DNA from: Bacillaceae bacterium
GTDB taxonomy: Bacteria; Bacillota; Bacilli; Bacillales; Alkalibacillaceae
Length of the DNA stretch: 64,000 nt
Assembly (NCBI GenBank): GCA_017656265.1
Contig: JACDOD010000006.1
Span: forward strand, 103,504 to 167,503
Direction: 5' to 3'
Under the pieces are notes generated by a model that saw nothing but the letters and a program-made list of their open reading frames with translations, did not search any database and was not told the DNA's origin. Below are positions 18,130-26,416 of this stretch, one piece after another (positions within the stretch are counted from its first letter, which is position 1; the number at the start of each line of letters is the position of its first letter). The translations under genes were made by a program, and so were the position numbers.

Positions 18130-18555
18130 ATGTACGATATCGATGCGATTAAAAAGGTCATTCCACATCGTTACCCTTTTCTCTTAATCGATAAAGTAAC
18201 CGAAATGGAAGAAGGTAAACGGGCTGTTGGCCTGAAAAATGTTTCCATGAATGAACCTTATTTTCAGGGACACTTTCCCGATTATCCGGTGATGCCCGGC
18301 GTATTAATTGTCGAGGCGCTGGCACAGGTCGGAGCGGTTGCCATGCTGAGCAAGGAAGAAAATAAAGGGAAATTGGCGTTCTTTACCGGTATTGATAAGT
18401 GCCGATTTAAGCGTCAGGTCAAACCAGGAGATCAGCTGAAACTGGAAGTGGAAATCATCCGGGCCAAAGGGCGGATCGGCAAAGGGAAAGGCATTGCGAC
18501 GGTTGATGGCGAAGTAGCCTGCGAAACGGAAATCATGTTTGCTATTGGTGAATAA
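18130..18555 (+). CDS. fabZ: 3-hydroxyacyl-[ACP] dehydratase FabZ
   Basis: A 141-residue hot-dog-fold dehydratase of type II fatty acid synthesis. The catalytic histidine lies in [13 protein letters not shown] (His13) and the catalytic glutamate in [15 protein letters not shown], both canonical. The length is normal for FabZ. GGAGG precedes the ATG, 12 bases after the EpuA-like gene, so the two are probably cotranscribed. A terminator follows. Confidence 0.95.
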   Translation: MYDIDAIKKVIPHRYPFLLIDKVTEMEEGKRAVGLKNVSMNEPYFQGHFPDYPVMPGVLIVEALAQVGAVAMLSKEENKGKLAFFTGIDKCRFKRQVKPGDQLKLEVEIIRAKGRIGKGKGIATVDGEVACETEIMFAIGE

Positions 18556-18588
18556 ATGGGTATTGAAATGGAATATCGATTGGGTGTG

Positions 18589-18618
18589 AAAAGAGCTGTT
18601 GAACACAGCTCTTTTTTT
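18589..18618 (+). terminator. Intrinsic terminator of fabZ
   Basis: The stem AAAAGAGCTGT / ACAGCTCTTTT with a five-base loop is followed by T residues. Confidence 0.9.
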
Positions 18619-18718
18619 GAGATTCTAAAAAAATTGATTGAGCGGAAAAGTATATTCTACTCAATGAACTTGATAAATAACATATCATGACGGTCACAAC
18701 CGAAAAATATCGTATAAA

Positions 18719-18989
18719 ATGGCCTTCATAAGGTGGATGAAGACCAAAACGTGAAGGGAATTTGCGCTGAATGGCCTTCATAAGGTGGATGAAGACCAAA
18801 ACGTGAAGGGAATTTGCGCTGAATAGCCTTCATAAGGTGGATGAAGGCCAAAACATGAAGGGAATTCGCGCTAAATGGTCTTCATAAGGTGGATGAAGAC
18901 CAAAACGTGAAGGGAATTTGCGCTGAATGGTCTTCATAAGGTGGATGAAGGCCAAAACGGGAAGAGAATTTGCGCTAAATGGTCTTCAT
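18719..18989. repeat. 52-bp tandem repeat with hairpin in each unit
   Basis: Five full units of exactly 52 bp start at 18719, 18771, 18823, 18875 and 18927, followed by the first 11 bases of a sixth. Each unit holds an inverted repeat around AAGGTGG, for example TGGTCTTCAT / ATGAAGACCA (perfect 10-bp arms in unit 4). Between units the arms change in a partly compensating way. The repeat lies downstream of the fabZ terminator in a gene-poor stretch. Confidence 0.92.
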
Positions 18990-19709
18990 ATCTTTTTTCT
19001 TGAAAAGTAAACCAGGAGACGTAAGATGGCGAAGATGTTTTCCAGATGGCTATCCCAATTCGTCTAAATTGTATGGATTCGAAAATGCTCTGATTAAAAC
19101 TTGTGTTATAGACCAATGAGTCTGTTTCTAATTCTTTTCCACATATCGCATCAGACAATTCCTTTTTGTAATGATAAATATGGGAAGCGATTTCATGAAT
19201 GGATTCGGTTTGAAAGGAATGTTCGATTATCGTGTCTTTATTTTATACTCCTAGAATTAAATTGTGAGAAGTTTATAATATTACACTTTTCAGTCATAGG
19301 CCTCATCCATTTTATCTAATACTTGATTGAACGTTTGTTCAAACCATCATTCCTTCACCTTTATCAATTTCTTCATGCAAGAAGAATTTTTTTGATGCAG
19401 AAAAATTAAATATCTGGTTGTGGATGACTATAAGTTTTGTTAACTGCAGCATCCGGCTCTTTTGCTTGAGCAGTTAGCGGTGATGGGGTGTTCCCAGCTT
19501 TTGTGATGCTTTTTGGATGATGGTCAGGCTGCAGAGAAAGCATATGGATAGTCTAAATGGATGAAAAAAATATGCGGTTTTATCATATTTTTTCAGCGGC
19601 TGTGCAACCTAAGTCTAGAAAAGCTTTTTCCAGGTCATAATCATGAACTTTTGTGCTGATCGGGAAAAGCTAATCCTGAAAATTGTATAATAAAGGAGGA
19701 AAAAACAGC
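18990..19709. other. Gene-poor region between the 52-bp repeat and a small lipoprotein gene
   Basis: I see no gene I can support. On the minus strand a frame from about 19232 down to 18935 stays open for about 100 codons (including FQTESIHEIASHIYHYKKEL), but it has no ATG or ribosome site and may be a gene remnant. Near 19560-19596 a 12-bp inverted repeat (TGAAAAAAATATG with CATATTTTTTCA) could act as a terminator or operator. Confidence 0.45.
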
Positions 19710-19994
19710 ATGAATAAAAAATGGCTTTTTAAATTAAGTGTACCCTTCCTAGCCGTATTACTGGCCACCGCCTGCGCACAGGAAGAAGGCGGAGGAGATG
19801 AACAGAATCAGCAAGAGCAGCAGCAGGAGGATCAAGGAGGACAGGACCAGGGCGGCCAGGGTGACGGCACGATGACTGATGAAGGTACTGATCAAAATCA
19901 GAATGATCAGGACAATGACATGATGGAAGAAGAACAGAATAATGAAGACCAGGGTGGAGGAATGAACGGCAACAACGAAAAAAATCAGGAATAA
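19710..19994 (+). CDS. Small Gln/Asp/Gly-rich lipoprotein
   Basis: A 94-residue predicted lipoprotein. The signal peptide runs MNKKWLFKLSVPFLAVLLATAC with the lipobox cysteine at 22, then an almost entirely low-complexity tail of Gln, Glu, Asp, Gly and Asn with several EDQGG/QDQGG-type repeats. I recognise no domain; the tail should be disordered at the outer face of the membrane. A TTG at 19683 would add nine codons, but AAGGAGG at about 19693-19699 points to ATG 19710. Its 3' end meets a convergent gene at a shared palindromic terminator. Confidence 0.7.
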   Translation: MNKKWLFKLSVPFLAVLLATACAQEEGGGDEQNQQEQQQEDQGGQDQGGQGDGTMTDEGTDQNQNDQDNDMMEEEQNNEDQGGGMNGNNEKNQE

Positions 19995-20000
19995 ATTGAA

Positions 20001-20047
20001 ATGGTGCCTGTCACTTGTCGAATTCGACAAGTGACAGGCACCATTTT
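20001..20047. terminator. Perfect 44-bp palindrome acting as shared bidirectional terminator
   Basis: Bases 20001-20044 are a perfect inverted repeat made of two copies of the dispersed element GGTGCCTGTCACTTGTCGAA joined tail to tail. A T run follows on the plus strand. It sits exactly between the ends of two convergent genes, so it can end both transcripts. Confidence 0.8.
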
Positions 20048-20241
20048 TAAGCCTTGATATCAACATGTTTTCCCAGAGTGGGATGTGAACCAGCAGGGCT
20101 TGGAGCGGATTTCTCCAGCATTTGAATGAGGTCATTTCCTTGCTGCTTCATCTGTCCCATAGCTTTATTCATCAAAGCAAGGCTCGCTTCTTGACGGATC
20201 TGGCTTTGACTGAAAGCCATAGATAGTTTAGCTGCATCCAT
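20047..20241 (-). CDS. YjfB-family putative motility protein
   Basis: A 64-residue protein, MDAAKLSMAFSQSQIRQEASLALMNKAM..., ending in a proline/histidine-containing tail (GSHPTLGKHVDIKA). This is the pattern of the YjfB family of small proteins often found with flagellar genes; the function is not known. The start at 20241 is chosen because GGGAGG lies seven bases upstream on the minus strand; a longer frame to 20256 adds five residues but ignores that site. It converges on the lipoprotein gene at 19710-19994. Confidence 0.75.
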   Translation of the reverse strand: MDAAKLSMAFSQSQIRQEASLALMNKAMGQMKQQGNDLIQMLEKSAPSPAGSHPTLGKHVDIKA

Positions 20242-20257
20242 GGTAATCCCTCCCAAA

Positions 20258-20390
20258 TTTCGACAAGCGACAGGTACATTTAGCGGGTGCTGTGTCCCGA
20301 ACTATAGCCTCCATCTCGTTTAGGGCAGCAAACTCATTCGACAAGTGACAGGCACCGCCACTGCTGCCACTAAGGATATTCGACAAGTGG
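20258..20390. repeat. Three copies of the dispersed 20-bp element
   Basis: Minus-oriented copies or partial copies of the GGTGCCTGTCACTTGTCGAA element lie at 20258-20278, 20337-20356 and 20379-20390 (partial), upstream of the YjfB-like gene and of comK. Confidence 0.75.
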
Positions 20391-20542
20391 AAGCGGTCTT
20401 CTTGCAAAATGACTGAATATGATCCAATTTCCCTAATGGTTTAACAAAAAATAGAAAAAATTAGAGTAAAAAAGAAGGAATTTTATGAAAATTATAGTAA
20501 ATATATGGTACGATTTATAAATTTTTGTATGGAGGGAAGGAG

Positions 20543-21043
20543 ATGAAAATTCTAGTTAAGTCTAACGATTATGTAGTAAACAGGAATACGCTTGCGGTTT
20601 TCTCAAATCCAGATCCGATTTATGTCACAAAAATACTCGAACCAAACCACACCATTTATTGTACCCGGACAACCATTAAAATTCTGGAAGATTCTTGTAT
20701 TATAGGCGGAGCGAGCCTGATTGGAAGAAGAGAAGTCATGAAGAGGGTTTTACATACTAGTACAAAACTCCCGATTCCCGTAAACCCCAAAATCGGTGTA
20801 TACCTATTTCCTACTAAATCCCATCTAAGTATAGACTGTCACTGGATTTCTTTCTTCCATGTGAAATCATATCATTCTTCTTTATACGACAAAAACAAAC
20901 TTGATATTTTGTTTTCCGATGGATCAAAACATACCATTTCATCTTCGTACTCATCGTTTCGAAAGCAAATGCTGAAAACAGGTCTGGCAGTAGCCCATTA
21001 TTGCAGAAGCGATTTTTGGCCTGACGACGGGATTACTGGCTAA
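20543..21043 (+). CDS. comK: ComK family competence transcription factor
   Basis: A 166-residue protein resembling ComK, the master activator of DNA-uptake genes in Bacillus, which binds paired A/T-rich boxes. Matching landmarks run through the whole chain: an N-terminal Asn-Tyr region, KILEPNHTIYCTRTTIKILEDSCIIGG, a GRRE step, KLPIPVNPK, LFPTKSHLS, WISFFHVK and SSYSSFRKQ. B. subtilis ComK has 192 residues, and the difference is at the C-terminus. GGAGGGAAGGAG precedes ATG 20543; a TTG at 20525 would place the ribosome site inside the gene. It is probably a functional but short ComK. Confidence 0.82.
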   Translation: MKILVKSNDYVVNRNTLAVFSNPDPIYVTKILEPNHTIYCTRTTIKILEDSCIIGGASLIGRREVMKRVLHTSTKLPIPVNPKIGVYLFPTKSHLSIDCHWISFFHVKSYHSSLYDKNKLDILFSDGSKHTISSSYSSFRKQMLKTGLAVAHYCRSDFWPDDGITG

Positions 21044-21050
21044 AAACAAA

Positions 21051-21094
21051 AAGGCTGTTTACGATACGAATCCGTACCGCAAACGGCCCTTTTT
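21051..21094 (+). terminator. Intrinsic terminator of comK
   Basis: An imperfect stem, GGCTGTTTACG... pairing with ...CGCAAACGGCC, is followed by five T residues. Confidence 0.8.
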
Positions 21095-21241
21095 ATCGTT
21101 ATGGAAAAGAAGGTTATAAAACTCATTCAAGTTCCTTTCTTCGTTCTAAACCCCCCAAAGATCTAAAAAATCTTCTTGAAAAAAGAAACTACTGTTTACT
21201 CCGTTGCCTCACAATCCTACTTCGTTCCGTTCAGCGGTCAA

Positions 21242-22753
21242 TCACCGAATTTGAACAAACGTTTCACCCTGATGGTCCTTCATGAGATCGATGAAGCTTT
21301 TGTGATAGCGATCCTCCCTTAGAGGACGAACATGAACGTACACTCCCCTGGCATGGTTTTCATCAATTCGTCTTAAAAACTCCTCTGCCGATTCTTTTTC
21401 AGGAAAATAGGGGGTGAAATAAGGTTTGATATATTGCAAGTCCGGCCGTAAATAACGGGCATGGATATTTTCAAACACCACAATGCTTTCAGCAGGAATC
21501 TCTTCATATAACTTCAGCACTTCTTCTCTTGTCTCCGGATAACTGTTTGAAGGACTGACAGCAGCCAGATAAGTCTGATAGCCAATGTTCATATAAAAAC
21601 AAACCAGAAACACCGCTAAAAACATCATGCGAAACCGGGGCCAAACCTCTTTAGTACGTATATAGGCAAAGATTCCCAGCCAGAACATTAATGTTGCAGG
21701 ACCAAGCAGCCGGAAATTAAAGGGATCAAAATGAGACTGAAACCGCATCAATGCCAGCATGATCAAATACAGTCCGCCAATCATGGAAAATATTTGGGCG
21801 GCAAGATGGTCTCCTGAACCTGAACGAAAAAGCCCGAGTAAATGTTTAGGGCGCAGGAAGACAAGTACACTAAGAATCAGCACCATGATAGTTAATTTCA
21901 GATAGATTTCACTGCTGACAGAAAATAAATTGAACTCGGCAATGAGGCCGTTTTTTAGCATCATGAAAAATTCCGGGATGCTTTCCACACGCTCCACACG
22001 GGGCATTCCCGTCCAAAAGCCGGTTTCCTGATAATTTCGGAACAAGTAGAGAACTGCTGCCACTATAGGAATAACGCCGGCAATCCAGCATGTCCACATG
22101 GCCTTCCATTTTCGTTTCCATAAAAAATAAAAACCAACAAGCCCTACAAAACCAGCGGCAAACAGTCCAATATATCTCATGAGAAACAGGAACATACTGC
22201 TGGCCATCATCTGTCCAGCAAAATGGATACGGTCTGTTTCAATATAACGGATTACTGAAAAAGCAAGCCAGATCAGTCCGAAGAAAAAGGGCACCTCAGA
22301 CCAGGTGTATACCATAACTTCAGTAAATGTGCTGACAAAAAATATCATGGCAAACAGGAAGGCATCCCGTTTGAACAAACGTTTGATCAACCACAGACTC
22401 AAGGCCAGCATGATGATGTTCACAAGCTTACTTGCCCAGAAAACCGAGAGTCCTGTCAAAATGGATACACCAGCAATGAGCAGGGGATAACCTGCCGGCC
22501 AGACAGCAAAATAGGTAGAAATTCCGTTAACCAGACTGGTGGTTTCCATACCTTTTCCCATCATGAGATTTTCCGCCATTTGCAGGTAATGAGCCGAATC
22601 GGAAGACACAAAGCCATCTTGATGGAAATAGGATTGCAGTAAAATATATGTACTGTAAATGACAAAGATAATGACCAAAATGGCGCTGTTTAACCATGGA
22701 TAGCGCAACACGGCTCTCTGATCAAAACTCCTTTTTATGAACATTTCCATCAT
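21242..22753 (-). CDS. GT-C-type polytopic membrane glycosyltransferase (ArnT/PMT-like)
   Basis: A 503-residue protein with about ten membrane helices and a soluble C-terminal domain. The first extracytoplasmic loop contains FVSSDSAHYLQMAENLMMGKGMETT, the acidic loop position used as catalytic base in GT-C enzymes of the ArnT/PMT/GT39 type, which take sugars from polyprenyl-phosphate donors outside the cell. It is the last gene of a minus-strand cluster for a polyprenyl-phosphate-pentose donor, so it is the natural candidate to use that donor. The acceptor is unknown. ATG 22753 follows GGAGGGGG; the longer frame to 22768 is less likely. Confidence 0.75.
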   Translation of the reverse strand: MMEMFIKRSFDQRAVLRYPWLNSAILVIIFVIYSTYILLQSYFHQDGFVSSDSAHYLQMAENLMMGKGMETTSLVNGISTYFAVWPAGYPLLIAGVSILTGLSVFWASKLVNIIMLALSLWLIKRLFKRDAFLFAMIFFVSTFTEVMVYTWSEVPFFFGLIWLAFSVIRYIETDRIHFAGQMMASSMFLFLMRYIGLFAAGFVGLVGFYFLWKRKWKAMWTCWIAGVIPIVAAVLYLFRNYQETGFWTGMPRVERVESIPEFFMMLKNGLIAEFNLFSVSSEIYLKLTIMVLILSVLVFLRPKHLLGLFRSGSGDHLAAQIFSMIGGLYLIMLALMRFQSHFDPFNFRLLGPATLMFWLGIFAYIRTKEVWPRFRMMFLAVFLVCFYMNIGYQTYLAAVSPSNSYPETREEVLKLYEEIPAESIVVFENIHARYLRPDLQYIKPYFTPYFPEKESAEEFLRRIDENHARGVYVHVRPLREDRYHKSFIDLMKDHQGETFVQIR

Positions 22754-22861
22754 TTCCCCCTCCAGCAATTGTCTTGTTCTAACTAGCGTACCCAGCTGGC
22801 GTACCTCCCAGCCAGCTCGCTAGCGTACCTGTCCAACTCTCTAGCGAACCCGCTCGCTAAC

Positions 22862-22973
22862 GTACCTGTCACTTGTCGAATGCAAAAATGATGCATTTTC
22901 CAGAAATGAATGGGGTCAAACCCTTGATGAACCTGAAAGTTCTATAAATATTTTTCGACAAGTGACAGGCACC
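22862..22973. repeat. Inverted pair of the dispersed 20-bp element
   Basis: A plus-oriented copy at 22862-22880 (GTACCTGTCACTTGTCGAA) and a minus-oriented copy at 22954-22973 enclose 73 bases. The inner half, AAACCCTT...GAAAGTTC...ATATTTTTCGACA, matches the reverse complement of the element at 27384-27443. The distal copy runs into the stop end of the flippase-like gene. Five short CGTACC-type motifs at 22784-22868 precede it. Confidence 0.8.
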
Positions 22974-23923
22974 TACAAGAAAAGGCGGCGGTTTTTTAGG
23001 AATACTGCGAGACCGATCAGGACGCCGAGCCATAGGGTGACTAAACGAATCACCAGAGATATGGTCACAGCCAAATAATGGGGAAGACCAAAATAGATCA
23101 GCAAACCTGTCGTACTCCCCTCAAATGCACCCAGTCCACCCGGCAGCATGGAAAGGGCACCGGCAAGGGTCCCAACGCTGAATATAAAAATACTGGCTGC
23201 GAAGCTAAAGTTCAGATCAAATCCTTTAAAAATCATATACAAACTGATACATTCCATCAGCCAGGCCAGAACACTAATCCCAAAAGACAGACCTAAAACA
23301 CGGAATCGAAACATATGTAACGTCTGATCATATATTTCTAAAAGCGGGCCTCTGAATCTTCTCATAAACCCCGGCCTGGTGAACCAGTCAATCATCCCCG
23401 TGGCAATCCGCGTGTTCGGGAGAAAGAACATGGCCAGTACAAGTAGGCCAACAAGAATGCCAAAGGGAAGGAGACCGAGAGGATAGAATAAAAATCCAAC
23501 ACCAATAAGTCCCAGCATAGCCAGCAAATCTGTCAGCCGATCATAAAAAATAATGGGTATCGAGCGAGCATAGGGAATGTTCTCATCACGTTCCAGCACA
23601 TAGGATTTCACCAGTTCACCAATTTTTCCTGGAGTAATGGACAAAAAGAGCCCAATTAAAAATACGGTCATATTTTTTCTGATTGTCACCTTTAAATCGG
23701 TCACGTGAAAAAAATATTGCCATTTCAAAAAACGAAGGCCATAGCTCATGAATGTGAAGCATACAGCAGCCAGCACTGAAGCCAGAGGTAAATGACGGAT
23801 GGATTCTTCGATTTGCTGCAAATCTGAAAAAAACAAAAATAAAGCAACAATAACAATGCCAAACCCAACTCCAAAAATAATTCTCGGCACCAACTGCTGA
23901 AAGGTCACCGGCTGTTTCATCAT
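22973..23923 (-). CDS. Flippase-like membrane protein (lysylphosphatidylglycerol synthase TM / UPF0104 family)
   Basis: A 316-residue protein with about eight membrane helices of the PF03706 type. Recognisable segments are FLIGLFLSITPGKIGELVKSYVL, ARSIPIIFYDRLTDLLAMLGLIGVG, FSVGTLAGALSMLPGGLGAFEGS and LVIRLVTLWLGVLIG. Proteins of this family lie in many envelope-glycan clusters and are proposed to flip lipid-linked sugars or regulate their transfer. Its start overlaps the stop of the DprE2-like gene (ATGATG over TGA), implying translational coupling, and it precedes the GT-C-like gene. Flipping the pentose lipid is an inference. Confidence 0.8.
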   Translation of the reverse strand: MMKQPVTFQQLVPRIIFGVGFGIVIVALFLFFSDLQQIEESIRHLPLASVLAAVCFTFMSYGLRFLKWQYFFHVTDLKVTIRKNMTVFLIGLFLSITPGKIGELVKSYVLERDENIPYARSIPIIFYDRLTDLLAMLGLIGVGFLFYPLGLLPFGILVGLLVLAMFFLPNTRIATGMIDWFTRPGFMRRFRGPLLEIYDQTLHMFRFRVLGLSFGISVLAWLMECISLYMIFKGFDLNFSFAASIFIFSVGTLAGALSMLPGGLGAFEGSTTGLLIYFGLPHYLAVTISLVIRLVTLWLGVLIGLAVFLKNRRLFL

Positions 23924-24660
23924 AAATCCGTCCGTTTAAACCATTTCTCAGGAAGGTGTTTGATGATCAGCATAATAAACAGCCAGAACCACGGGGTATA
24001 AACGGTTTCTTTTTTCCTGTCAAGTCCTTTGACAATATCATTTGCAGCTGTTTCAGGCGGAGCCATCAGTGGTGTCGGCTCAACTACACCATAGGTCATT
24101 TTTGTATCAATGATTCCAGGCTTTATAGTCATGACATGTACGTTAGAGGCATGAAGCCGGTTTCGAAGTCCCTCCAGATAAGTCGTTAAGGCAGACTTGG
24201 TTGATCCGTATATATAGTTGCTCTTCCGGCCTTTATCACCGGCAACCGATGATACTCCGCAAATAAACCCTGCTTTCCGCTTTTCGAAATAATCAGCAGC
24301 CAGGTTTAGTATGGAAACGGCTGATGAATAGTTGACATCTATCATTTGTTTGGCAACGGAAAAATCCTGTTCTGCTTCTTTCTGATCGGCCATCGTACCA
24401 TACATTAAAAGCAGGCCATCCAGTTTGCCCGCTTTTTCCACGCAGCGGGTAAAAAACGTTTCATGCCAGTCAAAATCAAGGGCATCAAAGGGCTCTATCC
24501 AGATGGTAACCTGATATCGGATCTCCAGGTCCCGCTTCATTTTCTCCATTTCATCCATCCGTCTTCCCGCAAGCACCAGATCACGCCCTTTTGCGGCAAG
24601 CTTATGGATGGTCGCTTTCGCAATATCCGAAGTGGCACCAAGAACTAAAATTGCACCCAT
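23920..24660 (-). CDS. dprE2: DprE2-like short-chain reductase (2-keto-polyprenyl-phosphopentose reductase)
   Basis: A 246-residue classical SDR. The N-terminus ILVLGATSDIAKATIHKLA carries the NAD(P)-binding turn, and the catalytic Tyr-xxx-Lys lies in NYIYGSTKSALTTYLEGLRNRL, preceded by CGVSSVAGDKGRKSNY. That last string and the hydrophobic C-terminal helix (FWLFIMLIIKHLP) are typical of DprE2, the partner of DprE1 in epimerising polyprenyl-phospho-ribose to arabinose. The start at 24660 has GGAGG seven bases away; the frame to 24666 adds two residues. The neighbouring DprE1-like gene strongly supports the assignment. Confidence 0.88.
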   Translation of the reverse strand: MGAILVLGATSDIAKATIHKLAAKGRDLVLAGRRMDEMEKMKRDLEIRYQVTIWIEPFDALDFDWHETFFTRCVEKAGKLDGLLLMYGTMADQKEAEQDFSVAKQMIDVNYSSAVSILNLAADYFEKRKAGFICGVSSVAGDKGRKSNYIYGSTKSALTTYLEGLRNRLHASNVHVMTIKPGIIDTKMTYGVVEPTPLMAPPETAANDIVKGLDRKKETVYTPWFWLFIMLIIKHLPEKWFKRTDL

Positions 24661-24700
24661 TACCATTCCTCCATAACATATAATTTCATCAACAAACTAC

Positions 24701-24863
24701 TAAAACCAACAAAAACCAACAAAAGCCAACAAAAACCGGGGAGTGACAGGTACTTGTCGAACGGGATTTTCGGTTTGTAAGTACCCATATGTCCATCCCT
24801 TCCTTGAAAATAAAGGCTTCTCATGGCAGAAACATTCGACAAAAACTGACAAGTGACAGGTAC
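24701..24863. repeat. AAAACCAAC microrepeat and inverted copies of the dispersed 20-bp element
   Basis: About four copies of an AACAAAAACC-type motif (24701-24737) are followed by a rearranged dispersed element at 24741-24760 (GAGTGACAGGTACTTGTCGA) and a minus-oriented one at 24835-24863 (TTCGAC...GACAAGTGACAGGTACC). They occupy the 227-base gap between the dprE1-like and dprE2-like genes. Confidence 0.7.
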
Positions 24864-24893
24864 CAATTTAACCATAGGCACCAATATAATAAC

Positions 24894-26252
24894 CTATGTC
24901 AGGCCGAGTCTTCGGGACATGGATGATGAGAACACCCCATGAGGATCTATGTCTTTTTTAAGGTTGACCATATCCCTCCAGCGGGGATACATGCGCTGAA
25001 ACACCTCGGGTTCAAGGGTGCTGTCTTTAGCCAGATAGACTCTCCCTCCGTGGGCCAGAACAATTTCATCAAGCTCACGCAGAAACCTGAACAGCGCCGG
25101 CCCTTTAATCGGGATATCCAGTGCCAGTGTGTAGCCCTTCATTGGAAAAGAAAGCAGCCCTTCATTGGCAGGCCCTGAACTTTTTAAAACGGCCAAAAAC
25201 GAAGATACCCGGGCATCACTGAGCCGTGTCAGCAACGTACGAAGCCCTTCTTCAGGACGCTGATCCTCAGGGAACACCGCCTGGTACTGAACAAACCCAT
25301 TTCCTCCATATAGGCGATTCCAATCCCTGATGGAATCCAGCGGGTGAAAAAAGCTGGTCATGTCAACCAGTTTTGTTGAATTTTGATAGGATGAATAATA
25401 AACCTGATTAAAGGCTTTGACACTGTAAGAATTAAGCGTAAAGGACGGAAAATCAAAGGGTACCGCCCACTTTTGTTTTTGTTTAAAGGAAAGGGGGTCT
25501 TTTATCATATGCGGAAGATCCGCCTTTTGGGCATGGTTCCCCCGCATCAGCACCGAGCGCCCCAGGGAATCCCCCTTCGCCAGACAATCAATCCAGGCAA
25601 CTGAATATTTATAGTTTCGGTCATTTTGAATAAATAATTCCAGCGCCTCATCCAGATTTCTCGCCTTTTCATACGTCACATTCATATAGGCAGTTTCCAC
25701 TCTGATCAATTGAATGGTGGCGGTTAAAATCACACCAGTCAGGCCAATGCCTCCAACTGTTGCATAAAACAGGTCCCGATTCTCCTCCCGGCTGCAGCGG
25801 ATCACGTCCCCGCTAGCTGTCAGCAGCGTAAAGGAATGGACAAATTCCGAAAAGCAGCCGTCCACATGATGGTTTTTTCCATGAATATCATTGGCAATGG
25901 CACCGCCGACCGTGACATATTTTGTCCCCGGTGTAACCGGGAGAAAATACCCCCGCGGCAAAAATACCTCGATAATTTCATCCAGCGATACTCCGGCTTC
26001 ACAGGTAAGCAAGCCGGTATCAGCATCAAATTCAAGCATGTGATTGAGGCGTTCGGTTTGTATCACACCATGTCCCCGGTTCAAAGGAGCATCCCCATAG
26101 CTACGTCCGAGACCATAGGCAATCCAGTGTTCCTGCTCCCGGCTGCCCAAAATAGATTTTACTTCCTCAGGCTGTTCCGGCCGGTACACATGGCATGTCT
26201 CCTTCGGGTATTTCCCCCAGGCGTATATTTCTTTCGTTATATATGAACCCAT
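24894..26252 (-). CDS. dprE1: DprE1-like FAD-dependent polyprenyl-phosphoribose 2-oxidase
   Basis: A 452-residue FAD oxidase of the vanillyl-alcohol-oxidase fold, matching DprE1, which oxidises decaprenylphospho-ribose at C2. FAD-binding segments are GLGRSYGD (47-54), VTPGT (106-110) and VTVGGAIANDIHGKNHH (113-129). C-terminal matches are AKDS (Lys409, corresponding to M. tuberculosis Lys418) and MYPR...DPHGVFSSSMSRRLGL at the very end. The benzothiazinone-reactive cysteine (Cys387 in M. tuberculosis, GWNICVDFPI) is alanine here (Ala377, GYTLALDIPI). The ATG at 26252 is seven bases from GAGGG; a TTG at 26255 is possible. Confidence 0.93.
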   Translation of the reverse strand: MGSYITKEIYAWGKYPKETCHVYRPEQPEEVKSILGSREQEHWIAYGLGRSYGDAPLNRGHGVIQTERLNHMLEFDADTGLLTCEAGVSLDEIIEVFLPRGYFLPVTPGTKYVTVGGAIANDIHGKNHHVDGCFSEFVHSFTLLTASGDVIRCSREENRDLFYATVGGIGLTGVILTATIQLIRVETAYMNVTYEKARNLDEALELFIQNDRNYKYSVAWIDCLAKGDSLGRSVLMRGNHAQKADLPHMIKDPLSFKQKQKWAVPFDFPSFTLNSYSVKAFNQVYYSSYQNSTKLVDMTSFFHPLDSIRDWNRLYGGNGFVQYQAVFPEDQRPEEGLRTLLTRLSDARVSSFLAVLKSSGPANEGLLSFPMKGYTLALDIPIKGPALFRFLRELDEIVLAHGGRVYLAKDSTLEPEVFQRMYPRWRDMVNLKKDIDPHGVFSSSMSRRLGLT

Positions 26253-26416
26253 CAATGATCCCTCACTTTTTTCGGTTCAGGTTCCCGGAAAAATTTTTGC
26301 GTATCATGCGATATCTTCAGTTTGAAAACTGCTGGGTCAACTGTATAGAGGATTCGATCAAACATTTAGAATTTGTTCGGGCCGTCATTAATAATTAGCA
26401 AAAATTCTGCTTGTAC

